A program made the translations under genes and the position numbers. Positions 45,993-56,038 of a DNA stretch of 64,000 nucleotides are shown in pieces; positions within the stretch are counted from its first letter, which is position 1, and every line of letters starts with the position of its first letter. A model generated the notes under the pieces. That model saw nothing but the letters and a program-made list of their open reading frames with translations, was not told the origin of the DNA and did no database searches. The DNA comes from Devosia nitrariae (GTDB taxonomy: Bacteria > Pseudomonadota > Alphaproteobacteria > Rhizobiales > Devosiaceae), in assembly GCF_030160115.1 (NCBI RefSeq), contig NZ_BSNS01000028.1, positions 30,741-94,740 on the forward strand. The letters are read 5' to 3'.

Positions 45993-47768
45993 TCAGTTGA
46001 TCTTGACCACGGCGCCCTTGATGCTCATGAGGGCGCCCGCTTCATGCGACGCCATCAGCTTGCTGCTGGTCTTGAGTTCCGTGGTCGCCTCGACGGTCAC
46101 CGACAGCATCGACGTGATAGCGATCCCCGTATTGTCAATGACGATCGTGTTCTGTCCGACCTTCAGCGTGATGCGGTTGCCCGCTTCGATGGTGATGTTG
46201 TTCGCCGCCGTGATCTTCAGATTGCTGCCGACGGTCAGTTCGTCATCACGGCCGATCGCGACCGCGCGGTCTCTGAGGACCTCGCCCTCGTAGTCCCTCT
46301 GGGCGTGCAGGCGTACGAGTTCCTTTCCCGCCTCGTCGTCCATAATGAACTCGTTGTAGCCCCCGCCGCCCCAGGTCTCGGATTTGAACCCGGATATGCT
46401 CTGCTTGTCGGGCAGGGGGTAGGGTGGGGTATTCTGGCCGTTGTAGACGCTGCCGATGATGACGGGATAGTCCGGATCGCCATCGATGAACTCGACCAGC
46501 ACCTCCATGCCGATGCGCGGCAGGAAGATCGCGCCCCAGCCTACCCCAGCCCATGACTGGGCGACGCGGCACCACATCGACTCCTCGTCATTGGTCCAGT
46601 GGAAGCGGACCTTTATGCGCCCGTGTTCGTCGCAGTCGCTGACGACGACCGCCGTCTGCGGGCCGGCGATAACCGGTTTGGTAGTAACCGGCGGCGGAGC
46701 GTAGGGGCGGTCGGAGGGCAGGAGTACATACTCTCCGTAATACTCATCAGGCAGCGGCTCGTTCGACTGCGAACGGTACGCCTGTCCAAAGAAGCGATGC
46801 GTGCATCCGAGCACGAGATATTCGCCGCCCTCGGGATGTTTGGTGAACTGCGCAACCGAACCGGGCGAAAGCCCCGGGCAGACGCCGGTGGCTAGGAACC
46901 GGCCGTCCTCTGCGCGGGCGGCATCGATGGTTGCCTGCGCATAGGTCTTGCCGTCCTGCTGCTCCATGTACTTGCCCGGATGCAGGTAGCTTTCGAGGTT
47001 TGCATTGTCGTGGCTGGCATCGCCCGATGTTTCGGTTTCCATATTGGTGCTGGGTTTCTTGAAGTTGTAGTCGTTCAAGCGCACCTTGCCGGTGGTGAAC
47101 CGCCGTTCGCCGCGCAAGTCGGTGAAGAACTCCTCGTCTTCTTTGACCATGGGCTGGAAGGGGCGTTTGCCCCCGGGAGCGTCGGTATAGGACGACCGGC
47201 TGTCGCTGAGCACCATCGTCTGCTTATCGTCGTCGAACGTGTAGTAGTAGCCGATGCCATGCGCCTCCATCAGTCGCGAGACGAAGGCGAAGTCGCTCTC
47301 ATTGTGTTGCACGCAGTATTCGAGCGTTGGGTAGGAATGCGAGGTACGATCCTGGTAATCGGCCATACCGCCGTGCTCACCGAAGATATCGGAGATGATC
47401 TGGATCACGCTCATTTCATGGAAGATGCGTGAGTTGACGCGCTTGGCGAGCATCCAGAACCAGGGACGCAATGTCAGTCCATAGAGCGCGCCGTCGGGGT
47501 GCACGTCCAGCCGGCGGGTCTCGACCAGCGTGCCGGCAAAGTAGCGCTTGCCACGCCCACCCGTCAGCGTCACGGTACAGGTCTTACCCAGCGCCTTGTC
47601 GAACGAGATCGTGCGATCAGGTTCCTGGGCGTGGAGCGCCTCGACCTCGAATACGAACGGCGCGCTCATATGCTCTTGTCCGGAAAAGCGCGTGAGAACC
47701 AGCTCGTTCTCGCCGAGCGGCGTCTTCAACTCGCCAATGCGGCTGGACTGTCCGAACGGATTCCCCAT
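45993..47768 (-). CDS. vgrG: Type VI secretion spike protein VgrG (TssI)
   Basis: 591 residues. The gp27-like part has LVLTRFSGQEHMSAPFVFEVEALH and YGLTLRPWFWMLAKRVNSRIFHEMSVIQII. The gp5-like OB fold follows (RIKVRFHWTNDEESMWCRVAQSWAGVGWGAIFLPRIGMEVLVEFIDGDPDYPVIIGSVYNG split over its length), then a beta-helix ending at VVKIN. There is no C-terminal effector extension, so cargo must bind through PAAR or adaptors. The ATG at 47768 is chosen over a TTG two codons earlier. Confidence 0.95.
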   Translation of the reverse strand: MGNPFGQSSRIGELKTPLGENELVLTRFSGQEHMSAPFVFEVEALHAQEPDRTISFDKALGKTCTVTLTGGRGKRYFAGTLVETRRLDVHPDGALYGLTLRPWFWMLAKRVNSRIFHEMSVIQIISDIFGEHGGMADYQDRTSHSYPTLEYCVQHNESDFAFVSRLMEAHGIGYYYTFDDDKQTMVLSDSRSSYTDAPGGKRPFQPMVKEDEEFFTDLRGERRFTTGKVRLNDYNFKKPSTNMETETSGDASHDNANLESYLHPGKYMEQQDGKTYAQATIDAARAEDGRFLATGVCPGLSPGSVAQFTKHPEGGEYLVLGCTHRFFGQAYRSQSNEPLPDEYYGEYVLLPSDRPYAPPPVTTKPVIAGPQTAVVVSDCDEHGRIKVRFHWTNDEESMWCRVAQSWAGVGWGAIFLPRIGMEVLVEFIDGDPDYPVIIGSVYNGQNTPPYPLPDKQSISGFKSETWGGGGYNEFIMDDEAGKELVRLHAQRDYEGEVLRDRAVAIGRDDELTVGSNLKITAANNITIEAGNRITLKVGQNTIVIDNTGIAITSMLSVTVEATTELKTSSKLMASHEAGALMSIKGAVVKIN

Positions 47769-47865
47769 GGCCAAAACGCCCCTGCCGGTTCCGGAAGATG
47801 TCTACACTTGCCCGACGGGGGTGGCGCGTCCGGCGCGACCCGATCGGCAACAGTCAGGCGGCCGT

Positions 47866-48159
47866 TCAGCCGCCGATCATGACAGTCGGCGCGCCCGTCA
47901 CGATGCTTCCTCCATGCGCCGTCATGTCGCCTAGCCGGGCCGCCGGCTGTCCACCGATCAGCACTGTGGCCGATCCCATTGCGATGGCATCGGGCGGCCC
48001 GACGCACGTCGCCATATCTCCGACCCGCGCGGCCGGCATGCCGGCGATCAGCACATTGAGCGCGCCCGGTCCGCTGATCGGCCCGCCCACATGCGGCACC
48101 AGCGCCGTCACCATCGGACACACGTGATTGTCCAGCAGTCTTGCGGCTGGGGGGCACAT
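47866..48159 (-). CDS. PAAR-domain spike tip protein
   Basis: 97 residues. PPAARLLDNHVCPM, a central VLIAGMPAARVGDMATCVG and a terminal LIGGQPAARLGDMTAHGG are PAAR repeats; the His and Cys residues fit the zinc site. The protein is a bare PAAR without effector extension. A longer frame to 48342 lacks support. It caps VgrG and is the first gene of the leftward T6SS operon. Confidence 0.93.
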   Translation of the reverse strand: MCPPAARLLDNHVCPMVTALVPHVGGPISGPGALNVLIAGMPAARVGDMATCVGPPDAIAMGSATVLIGGQPAARLGDMTAHGGSIVTGAPTVMIGG

Positions 48160-48702
48160 CGCCCATCCTCCTGTCCCATCCGCGCCAGTGTGATCCAAAG
48201 AGGGGCGGCCCGCAAGATAGGCGATTGTTCCCGGCAGGCGCAGGCCCATCCCCAACTTCGTCCCCATCAATATTGGGATCGGGAATACCTGATCGAGAGC
48301 ATCGGGCGGGATGCCCCCTGTCGAAGAATTTGGTCTTGGCATGCAGGCCTCGCCGCAACATCTGGTCGGGGTGTGAAACCCGCATCCCGGTTATACTCGG
48401 CACGGCGCGCGGGAAAATTCACCAGGCAGATCGACTTTTTCGTCAAGATGTGATCGCCGGCGGGGCGCCGACGATGCTGCCGTCGTCAGCACTTGCAGAG
48501 ATGTTGCACACCATAGTGCGCAATTGAGTTCAACCCTGCTCTTGATTGTCACATGGACTCGGTGGTCAAGTGCGAGAACGGCGATCGACAGACGCCATTT
48601 CGACCTTGGCGGGATTCGGATTGGGAGCGCCAAGTCTCGGATGGCGGCATTGCGAGCAGGAGAAGCGCTCTTGCTTCTCCCAAGCGCTCTAGGGGGGTGC
48701 GG
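48160..48702. other. Divergent T6SS promoter region, no gene seen
   Basis: This 543-bp stretch separates the PAAR-VgrG operon from tssK-tssL-tssM-tagF. The frames extending into it from both sides lack family similarity. It holds a hairpin at 48659-48680 and some AT-richer tracts near 48390 and 48510-48550. I could not place a convincing sigma-54 (-24/-12) or sigma-70 promoter. Confidence 0.55.
48659..48680 (+). other. Hairpin in tssK leader
   Basis: Perfect 8-bp arms ggagaagc/gcttctcc with a 6-bp loop, ending 22 bp before the tssK ATG and just ahead of its ribosome site (agggggg). It may influence tssK translation. Confidence 0.45.
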
Positions 48703-50034
48703 ATGTCCCGGTATAGCAAGGTGACCTGGTCGGAAGGGTTGTTCTTGCGTCAGCATCACCTGCAGCAGGCCGACCGCTACTGCGAGCATCTCGTCGAGAG
48801 CCGCACCCGCTTTGCGAGCCCCTATCCATGGGGTTTTTCCGAACTGCAGATCGACGACGACCTTGCCCAGCGCAACAAGTTCGCCCTGCGCAAGGCGAGC
48901 GGCATTTTCCAGGACGGCACGCCCTTCGATATGCCGGGGGGCTCCCCGCTCCCCCCGCCGGTCGACGTGCCTGACGGTTCGGAACGTCTGACCGTGTGGC
49001 TGACGGTGCCGGCAGAGACGCAGAATGCCCGCGAGATCGACATGCCCGAGGCTGCGAGCGGCAGCCGCTATGTGCGCTCGCTCGAGACCATTCTCGACGC
49101 GTCCTCGACCATGCTCGTCGAGCAGGAGATCGAGGTGGCGCACCTGCGCGCCGAGTTCGACCTGCGCAAGACCGCCAAGTCCGGCTTTCATTGCCTCAAG
49201 GTCGCCCGCGTGCTCGAGGTGCGCGACAAGACCATCGTCCTCGACCAGGGCTTTGCGCCGCCCGTGCTGTTGACGCAGGCGCATCCGGTCGTTGCCGGCT
49301 GGATCGAGCGGGTTATCGGCTGGATGGACACCAAGCTGCAATCGCTCTCGCGCTACGCGGCTGACCCCAGCGCCGGCGGGGGCCTGCAGACCTTCGACTA
49401 TTTCATGCTGCAGACGCTCAACCGGCACGTCAACGTGTTCAAGCACCTGCGCAATTCGCGTTACGTCCACCCGGCGCGGCTCTATGAGGAACTGCTGCGC
49501 TTGTCCGGGGAACTGTGGACCTTCGCGCCCTCCCGCCTGCCCCCGGACTATGCCGAGTACGACCATGACGATCTCTGGGGCACGTTCGAGCCGATACTCG
49601 CCGACATCCAGCGGTTGTTGAGCATCGACGTCGGACGCGCTGTCCGGCTCGACTTGGTGCTGCGGGCGCCAAACGCCTATGTGGCGGCCGTACGCGACCG
49701 CACTCTCTTCCGCAACGCCACATTTGTGATCGAGGTCGGCGCCGACATGCCGCTCGGCCAGATCCAGCAGCAGTTCCCGGCGCTCTGCAAGGTCGGCCCC
49801 AATACCCGCATGAACGAGATCGTGCAGACGCACCTGCCGGGCATCGAGCTCGTTCACATGCCTACACCGCCCCGCCAGATCCGCGCCGTCTCCGATCACG
49901 TGTATTTTTATCTCGACAAATCCTCGAGCCTGTGGCCCGAATTCAGTTCGGCCAGCAGCATGGGGCTGCATTTCGCCGGCGATTGGCCTGGGCTCACCCT
50001 CGATCTCTGGGCGATCATGGAAGACAAAAGATGA
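48703..50034 (+). CDS. tssK: Type VI secretion baseplate protein TssK
   Basis: 443 residues. The N-terminal hallmark VTWSEGLFLRQHHLQQADRY is clear, followed by GFSELQIDDDLAQRNKFALRKASGIFQDGTPFDMP. The C-terminal part (LPGIELVHMPTPPRQI, VYFYLDKSSSLW) is also typical. It links the baseplate to the TssL-TssM membrane complex. The start at 48703 with agggggg upstream is preferred to 48553. Its stop overlaps the tssL start (ATGA). Confidence 0.96.
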   Translation: MSRYSKVTWSEGLFLRQHHLQQADRYCEHLVESRTRFASPYPWGFSELQIDDDLAQRNKFALRKASGIFQDGTPFDMPGGSPLPPPVDVPDGSERLTVWLTVPAETQNAREIDMPEAASGSRYVRSLETILDASSTMLVEQEIEVAHLRAEFDLRKTAKSGFHCLKVARVLEVRDKTIVLDQGFAPPVLLTQAHPVVAGWIERVIGWMDTKLQSLSRYAADPSAGGGLQTFDYFMLQTLNRHVNVFKHLRNSRYVHPARLYEELLRLSGELWTFAPSRLPPDYAEYDHDDLWGTFEPILADIQRLLSIDVGRAVRLDLVLRAPNAYVAAVRDRTLFRNATFVIEVGADMPLGQIQQQFPALCKVGPNTRMNEIVQTHLPGIELVHMPTPPRQIRAVSDHVYFYLDKSSSLWPEFSSASSMGLHFAGDWPGLTLDLWAIMEDKR

Positions 50035-51524
50035 GCCGCGACGATCCGTTCGGTTCAGGAGGCAAGACCGTCATCCGGCCCAATCCGGGCGGGGCGCGGC
50101 CGAGTGAGCCGAGGATCGACCAGTCGCGCGGCGTTCCGCCGGGCCAGCCCCAACCGACCTCGCCTCAATATCGCCCCGCCCAGCCGACCGGCATGCCCGC
50201 CGGCGACGACGATTGGCTGCGGGGGCCATTGCCCGGCCAGCCGACCCCCGCCGCCCAGCCACCACCGGACACGCCGAAAATTTCCCTGGAGATCGCGCTC
50301 AATGCCCGCGACAGCGGCCAACTGCCCGCGTCCAACCCCATCACCGCCGCGGCCATGCCCCTCCTCATCCTGCTGGGGCGCCTGCGCCTGATGATCGTCG
50401 ACATGCAGGCCGTGCCGCTGATGAACCATGTGGCCAACCAGATTCGCGAGTTCGAACGCTCCATCCTTGCTGCCGGGGTCGATCCGCATGACTCGCGGGT
50501 GGCGACCTATGCACTCTGCGGCACAGCCGACGATATCGTGCAGAACCTGCCGGGCACGGACCGCCATGTGTGGCTGCAGCATTCCATGCTCGCCCAGTTC
50601 TTCCAGGTGCGCACCTCAGGCGTCGGCTTTTACGAGGAATTGGGCAAGATCCTGCAGAACCCGGCAGCCAAATACGACCTGCTGGAGCTCATGCACGCGT
50701 GTCTCTGCCTCGGCTTCGAAGGGCAGTATCGCGGCTCGCCCCAGGGCGCCTCCGAGCTGCAGCGGGTGCGGCGCGACGTCTACCAGACGCTCCGGCACCT
50801 TCGGGCACGCGCCAATGACGATATCTCCCCGCGCTGGCAGGGGCTCAATCTCAAGATGCCGCAATTGACCTCGCGTATCCCCCTCTGGGCGGTGGCGAGC
50901 GCGGCGGCGGCCGTCGCCGTCGGCGTTTTCATCCTGCTGCGCGTGCTGCTGGGCAACGGCGCCGACGATCTCTCGGGCCGCCTCGTCGCCCTCCATCCCA
51001 ACACGCCCGTGACGCTCGAGCGGGCCGCCTTCACTCCGGCCCAAATCCCCGACACGCGCGACCCGACCCAGCTCGAGCGCATCCGCACCGCGCTCGCTGG
51101 CGAAATTGAGGCCGGTGGACTCGCGGTCGATGCCGTCGGGGATGAGATCGTCATCAACATCTCCAATACGCTCCTTTTTGCCTCGGGCAGCGCCGAGGTC
51201 GAACAAAGCTTTGCCGATATCGCCACCCGCATCGCCGAAGCGCTCGACAGGGAGCCGGGCCCGATCAGCGTCATTGGTCATACCGACAACGTCAGGATGT
51301 CGGGCAGTGGTCGGTTCAAGTCGAACCACGATCTGTCGGTGGCCCGTGCCGAGGCGGTCAAGGAGACCTTGGCGGGGGCCATCGACGATCCTTCGCGGCT
51401 CGTCGTCGAGGGGCGCGGCGAGCTCGAACCGATCGGCGACAACGCCACGTCGGAGGGGCGGGCGCAGAACCGGCGAGTCGAGATCGTCATCCCGCGCGAG
51501 GAAACGCTCGAGGCGTCGGCGTGA
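50031..51524 (+). CDS. tssL: Type VI secretion membrane protein TssL with C-terminal OmpA domain
   Basis: 497 residues. A Pro-rich cytoplasmic N-terminus (to about 95) leads into the DotU/TssL domain (NPITAAAMPLLILLGRLR, DDIVQNLPGTDRHVWLQHSML, CLCLGFEGQYRG). A single membrane segment near 290-310 (LWAVASAAAAVAVGVFILLRVLL) follows. The periplasmic C-terminus is an OmpA domain (NTLLFASGSAEVEQSF, VIGHTDNVRM, GRAQNRRVEIV), which anchors the membrane complex to peptidoglycan. No TssJ gene is seen nearby, so this anchoring may be important. Confidence 0.94.
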   Translation: MSRDDPFGSGGKTVIRPNPGGARPSEPRIDQSRGVPPGQPQPTSPQYRPAQPTGMPAGDDDWLRGPLPGQPTPAAQPPPDTPKISLEIALNARDSGQLPASNPITAAAMPLLILLGRLRLMIVDMQAVPLMNHVANQIREFERSILAAGVDPHDSRVATYALCGTADDIVQNLPGTDRHVWLQHSMLAQFFQVRTSGVGFYEELGKILQNPAAKYDLLELMHACLCLGFEGQYRGSPQGASELQRVRRDVYQTLRHLRARANDDISPRWQGLNLKMPQLTSRIPLWAVASAAAAVAVGVFILLRVLLGNGADDLSGRLVALHPNTPVTLERAAFTPAQIPDTRDPTQLERIRTALAGEIEAGGLAVDAVGDEIVINISNTLLFASGSAEVEQSFADIATRIAEALDREPGPISVIGHTDNVRMSGSGRFKSNHDLSVARAEAVKETLAGAIDDPSRLVVEGRGELEPIGDNATSEGRAQNRRVEIVIPREETLEASA

Positions 51525-51548
51525 GGCGGCGGGCATAGGATCGTACCG

Positions 51549-54500
51549 ATGAACAAGTGGCTCTTCATCGCCCTCGTTGTCCTCGGGCTACTGGCCTTTT
51601 CCGCGGTCGTCTGGTTCGCCGGCCCGATGCTCGCGATCATGGGCGTTGCTCCCTTCGAACCGGTCTGGGTGCGGCTCGTCATCATCCTCGCCGTTGTCGG
51701 CCTCGTCGGCCTCTTCTACGGCTGGCGGTTGTGGAGGAGCGCGCGGGCCGCCAAAAAGCTTGAGGAAGGGATCGTTGCAGCTGGCGAGAGCGAGGGAGAC
51801 GCCAAACTCCTCTCCGAGCGCATGTCCGATGCCTTGAAGACCCTCAGGACCTCGACCGGCAAGGGTGACTTTCTCTATAGCCTGCCTTGGTACGTGATCA
51901 TCGGCCCGCCCGGCGCCGGCAAGACCACGGCGCTGGTCAATTCCGGCCTCAAGTTCCCGCTTGCCGGCGACGGCGGGGCGGCGGCCATAAGTGGCACCGG
52001 CGGCACGCGCTATTGCGACTGGTGGTTCACCGAGGAGGCGGTGATGATCGACACCGCCGGGCGCTATACCACGCAGGATTCCGACGCCTCCGCCGACAAG
52101 AAGAGCTGGCTGTCCTTTCTCGAGCTGTTGAAGCGCTATCGCCCCAAGCAGCCGATCAACGGGGTGATCGTGGCGATCAGCCTCGAGGACATCATGAAGC
52201 TGACGGCCACCGAGCTTGCCGCCCACACCAATGCCATCCGCCAGCGGCTCATCGACATCAACAAGGAGCTCAAGATCGATTTCCCGGTCTATGCGCTGTT
52301 TACCAAGGCCGATCTCGTGTCCGGGTTCGATGAATATTTCGGCAATTTCACCGAGGCCCGCCGGCGCGTCGTCTGGGGTGCGACCTTTGAGACCGAGGAC
52401 CGCAAGAAGAACATGATCGGCAGCGTTCCCGCCGAATTCGACGCGCTGACCACCCGCCTCACCGAGGAACTGCCCGACCGCCTGCACGAGGAGCCGGACC
52501 CCGTCTCGCGCATCGCCCTCTATGGGTTCCCGGCCCAGTTCGCCATGCTCAAGGACCGCGTCTATGAGTTCTTGGCCCAGATCTTTGAACCCAATCGCTA
52601 CCAGGTGAGCGCCAACCTGCGCGGCTTCTATTTCTCCTCCGGCACCCAGGAAGGCACCCCGATCGACCAGGTTCTCGGAGCCATGGACCGCAGCTTCGGC
52701 AGCAGCGGCGAGCGGTTCCAGCACCTTTCGGGCCGGGGCAAGAGCTATTTTCTCCATGACCTGTTCAAGAAGGTGATCTTTTCCGAAACCGGCTGGGTGT
52801 CGGTCGACATGCGAGCCCTGCGCACCTCCCAGGCACTGCGCTACGGCACACTCGGCCTTGTCGGTGTCGCAACGGTCGCGCTTCTTGGTCTCTGGGGCTG
52901 GAGCTTCGTCAACAACCGCTCGCTCATCGCCGACACTGAGCAGTTCGTCAGCGACTACCGGGTCAACGCCGGAGAGCTGCTGACGGCCGCGACCGTCTCG
53001 GATTCCGACCCGATGACGGTGCTGCCGACCCTCGACCTCATTCGCAACAATCCCGTCGGCTTCGCCCAGGCCGGCCAGCCGGTTCCGACCGGCGAGACCT
53101 TTGGCCTCAGCCAGCGGGATCGACTGGTCGCTGCCTCGCGAGAGACCTACCGGCAGGCCCTGGAGCGCCTCCTGCGCTCGCGGCTCATCCTGCGGCTCGA
53201 GCGCCAGCTCGAGACGACGCTCAACGATCCCATGGCTGCCTATGCGGCGCTCAAGGCCTATATGATGTTGGGCGGCAAGGCGCCGCAGACCGACGACGAA
53301 TTCGTCGTCGCCTGGATGATGGAGGACTGGGAACGGAACCTCTATCCGGGGCCCCAGAACCGGGCGGCGCGCGAAGCACTGGCCGAGCATGTGCGTGCTA
53401 TGCTGATCCTCGATTCCGGCCGGCAGCCGAGCTTTGAGCTCAACGGTCTTCTCGTCGATGCGGCGCAGCGCACTCTGACGCGGCTGAGCCTTGCCGATCA
53501 GGCCTATGCCTATCTCAAATCCTTGCGCCCGGCCGTGCCGCTCGAGGACTTCAACTTCTCCCTGCGGTCGGGTCCGGAGACCGCCCTGGTGTTCGAAACC
53601 GCCGACGGCAGCAGCTTTGCCGACCTGACCATTCCGGCGCTCTTTACCTATCGCGGCTTTCACGAGCACTTTCTCGCCGAGCTCTCGCTCATCGCCGATG
53701 AGCTTGCCAAGGAGCAATGGGTGCGTGGCGAGATCGGCGCGGCCATGGTTGGCGAGGAGCAGTTCGGCCAGTTGGGTCCGCAATTGCTGGCGCTCTACTC
53801 GCGCGAGTTCGTCGACACCTGGAACGCTGCGCTCGATAACGTGAAGCTCAAGACCATGCCGGGCGACAAGCCCGACTACATCCCGCTTTCGGTCGCCTCG
53901 AACAAGGCGACCTCGCCCATCAAGGCACTGGTCGAGGCGGTGGTTGCCGAAACCGCGCTGACCCGCGAGGAGCCGGCACCGGAAGGCGGGCAGGCTGTGG
54001 AGGGCGCCGCTGCCGACGCGACAGCGCTGGCCCAGCAGGCGTTGACCGGACGCACCAGCGGGCTCACGCGCATCGGCATCGATCTCGCTTTAAAGAGCGG
54101 CGCTCGGGCGGGCGATACGTCTACTGCCGCGGCCCAGCAGGTGCCCGGCGCCAATGTCGAAGCCCAGTTCCGCGATTTCGCCGTGCTGCTCGACGGCTCG
54201 CCCGCTCCTGTCGATGTGCTGCTCGACAGTCTCAACGAGGTTTACCGCAATCTCCTCGTCGGCACGCTCAATCCCTCACAGGCCCAGCAGGCGACAAGCG
54301 CTGTGCAGCTGCAGCTCGCCAATCTCTCCATGAGCGCCTCGCGCCTGCCGGGACCCTTGCAGCGCATGGTCTCGGGCGCTGTCGCCGATCTCGAGGGGGA
54401 TGCCGCGGGGACGAGCCTTTCCCAGCTCAACCAGGAACTCGGCAGTACTGTCACCCGCCTCTGCCAACAGTTGACCTCCAACCTCTATCCCTTCTCTCCC

Positions 54501-55118
54501 GGCAGCCAGCGCGATCTGCCCATGGCCGACTTCGCCCGGCTCTTTGCCCCCAACGGCGTCATGGACCGGTTCTTTGCCGAGAACCTGGCTCCGCTTGCCG
54601 ACATGAGCGGCGAGGTGTGGACCTGGAAGCAGGACACAGCCCTTGGGCGCGAGCTCTCCAACGCGGCCCTGCGCGAGTTCCAGCGCGCCGCCGAGATCCG
54701 CGACGCGTTCTTTCCGCCCAACAGCTCGGCCCCGTCGGTCACACTGACCGTCAGCCACCTTGCGCTGCACGCGGCCGCGCAGGTTGCGCTGCTCGACATC
54801 AACGGGCGCATCATTCAGACCCAGCAGGTCGGCAATGTCCCCGCCACCATCGAATGGCCGGGCAGCTCCGGCACCGGTGCCGTGCAGGTTACGATCCTCC
54901 CCGAGTTGCCGGGCAGGCAGTCGAACGCGGTCATTCAGGGCCCGTGGGCGCTGATGCGTCTGATCCAGAGCGGCTCGGTATCGCGCAACGGCGATACGCT
55001 GCGCGTGCAATTCGTCATCGGCGGACGGGACGTCGCCTACAACATTCAGGTCGGCACCGTGTTCAACCCGTTCTTCCTGCCGGCGCTCTCGGAATTCTCC
55101 TGCCCGACGGGGTTGTAG
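51549..55118 (+). CDS. tssM: Type VI secretion membrane protein TssM (IcmF/VasK)
   Basis: 1189 residues. Two N-terminal membrane segments (FIALVVLGLLAFSAVVWFAG and WVRLVIILAVVGLVGLFYGW) flank a short loop. The cytoplasmic GTPase-like domain has Walker A GPPGAGKTTALVNSG with Lys125. A third segment lies near residue 437-455 (LGLVGVATVALLGLWGWSFV), and the rest is periplasmic, ending in the beta-rich IcmF C-terminal domain. It is the inner-membrane core that gates the apparatus. Confidence 0.95.
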   Translation: MNKWLFIALVVLGLLAFSAVVWFAGPMLAIMGVAPFEPVWVRLVIILAVVGLVGLFYGWRLWRSARAAKKLEEGIVAAGESEGDAKLLSERMSDALKTLRTSTGKGDFLYSLPWYVIIGPPGAGKTTALVNSGLKFPLAGDGGAAAISGTGGTRYCDWWFTEEAVMIDTAGRYTTQDSDASADKKSWLSFLELLKRYRPKQPINGVIVAISLEDIMKLTATELAAHTNAIRQRLIDINKELKIDFPVYALFTKADLVSGFDEYFGNFTEARRRVVWGATFETEDRKKNMIGSVPAEFDALTTRLTEELPDRLHEEPDPVSRIALYGFPAQFAMLKDRVYEFLAQIFEPNRYQVSANLRGFYFSSGTQEGTPIDQVLGAMDRSFGSSGERFQHLSGRGKSYFLHDLFKKVIFSETGWVSVDMRALRTSQALRYGTLGLVGVATVALLGLWGWSFVNNRSLIADTEQFVSDYRVNAGELLTAATVSDSDPMTVLPTLDLIRNNPVGFAQAGQPVPTGETFGLSQRDRLVAASRETYRQALERLLRSRLILRLERQLETTLNDPMAAYAALKAYMMLGGKAPQTDDEFVVAWMMEDWERNLYPGPQNRAAREALAEHVRAMLILDSGRQPSFELNGLLVDAAQRTLTRLSLADQAYAYLKSLRPAVPLEDFNFSLRSGPETALVFETADGSSFADLTIPALFTYRGFHEHFLAELSLIADELAKEQWVRGEIGAAMVGEEQFGQLGPQLLALYSREFVDTWNAALDNVKLKTMPGDKPDYIPLSVASNKATSPIKALVEAVVAETALTREEPAPEGGQAVEGAAADATALAQQALTGRTSGLTRIGIDLALKSGARAGDTSTAAAQQVPGANVEAQFRDFAVLLDGSPAPVDVLLDSLNEVYRNLLVGTLNPSQAQQATSAVQLQLANLSMSASRLPGPLQRMVSGAVADLEGDAAGTSLSQLNQELGSTVTRLCQQLTSNLYPFSPGSQRDLPMADFARLFAPNGVMDRFFAENLAPLADMSGEVWTWKQDTALGRELSNAALREFQRAAEIRDAFFPPNSSAPSVTLTVSHLALHAAAQVALLDINGRIIQTQQVGNVPATIEWPGSSGTGAVQVTILPELPGRQSNAVIQGPWALMRLIQSGSVSRNGDTLRVQFVIGGRDVAYNIQVGTVFNPFFLPALSEFSCPTGL

Positions 55119-55121
55119 GGC

Positions 55122-55787
55122 ATGCCCTTCGGCCTCTTCGGCAAGGTGCCGCAAAAGCGCGACTTCCTTGTCGTCAACCTGCCGGACGCCATCCTTCATC
55201 CCTTCGAAACCTGGCTGCAGACCTCGCTCGCCGCCAGCCGCAGCACCATCGGGCGGCGCTGGGAGGAGTTTTATCTCGTCGCCCCGATCTGGCGGTTCTG
55301 GATCGGCCCCGGCGTATTTGGCGTCGGCTGTGCCGGCGCCATGGCACCTTCGGTCGACGCGGTCGGGCGGTATTTTCCGCTGGCGATCGTTCACTGGGAC
55401 GCGGCTGCAACGACGCCGCTCCCTCTCCTCGATCCGGCCGAGCCCTGGTACGGCGCCATCGATGATCGGCTGCTCAAAGCGCTTTCGGAAGGCGAGCCCG
55501 ACTATCTCGAAACTCTGCTCGAAGGCCTTAACGCCCCGCCCTCGCTTTCGGAACCCGATCCCGCCCGCACGATCGGCGTCTTTCGCGACGGCATCGCCTT
55601 TACACCCGCCGGTAACGGGACAGTCCTCCAATCGGCATTGCCCGCGCTGCGGGATGAAGACTATGCCGCAGCGGCCGCCGGGCGCAGCTACTGGTGGAGC
55701 AAGGCCCCGTCCGGTCCGATCCTCTACGCCGGAGCCGGGCTTCCCGAAGCGGACCGTTTTGCCCGCATGCTGCTCTGGACCCGATGA
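55122..55787 (+). CDS. tagF: Type VI secretion-associated protein TagF
   Basis: 221 residues. FGLFGKVPQKRDFLVVNLPD, then the region around LAASRSTIGRRWEEFYLVAPIWRFWIGPGVFGVGCAGAMAPSVDAVGRYFPL (given in part), are family hallmarks. TagF is known as a post-translational brake on T6SS activity working with the FHA protein and the kinase/phosphatase pair. It follows tssM by 3 bp and closes the rightward operon. Confidence 0.92.
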   Translation: MPFGLFGKVPQKRDFLVVNLPDAILHPFETWLQTSLAASRSTIGRRWEEFYLVAPIWRFWIGPGVFGVGCAGAMAPSVDAVGRYFPLAIVHWDAAATTPLPLLDPAEPWYGAIDDRLLKALSEGEPDYLETLLEGLNAPPSLSEPDPARTIGVFRDGIAFTPAGNGTVLQSALPALRDEDYAAAAAGRSYWWSKAPSGPILYAGAGLPEADRFARMLLWTR

Positions 55788-55962
55788 CGGAGCCCGCCCA
55801 ACAGACCGAATGAGTTAAAATGATCGCTCCGGTTTTTGCCGGTATCGGACAAGTCGTTGCGCGTTCGACACGTCCTGCCGACAAGGACGGAGGGCGGCTG
55901 ACAGCAATTCCTTCTGCGCAGGGCCGCCTCAACAGATGATGCAACCACGACACAGCCCAACG

Positions 55963-55979
55963 CCCCTTTCCGAAAGGGG
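55963..55979. other. Hairpin between tagF and tpsB
   Basis: Arms cccctttc-like 7 bp (cccc ttt / aaa gggg) around ccg in the 251-bp gap after tagF. No T-run follows, so it is a weak terminator candidate; otherwise the gap looks non-coding. Confidence 0.4.
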
Positions 55980-56038
55980 AGTGTTTGCGACGGCACAATC
56001 TGTTAAGACTTGACAAGGAGTTGGGCGAGGGGTCGTTG

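Noticed and set aside
48160..48702. N-terminal extensions of PAAR and TssK frames into the gap
   Set aside because: Both extended sequences lack family features, while internal ATGs with ribosome sites give the normal N-termini.
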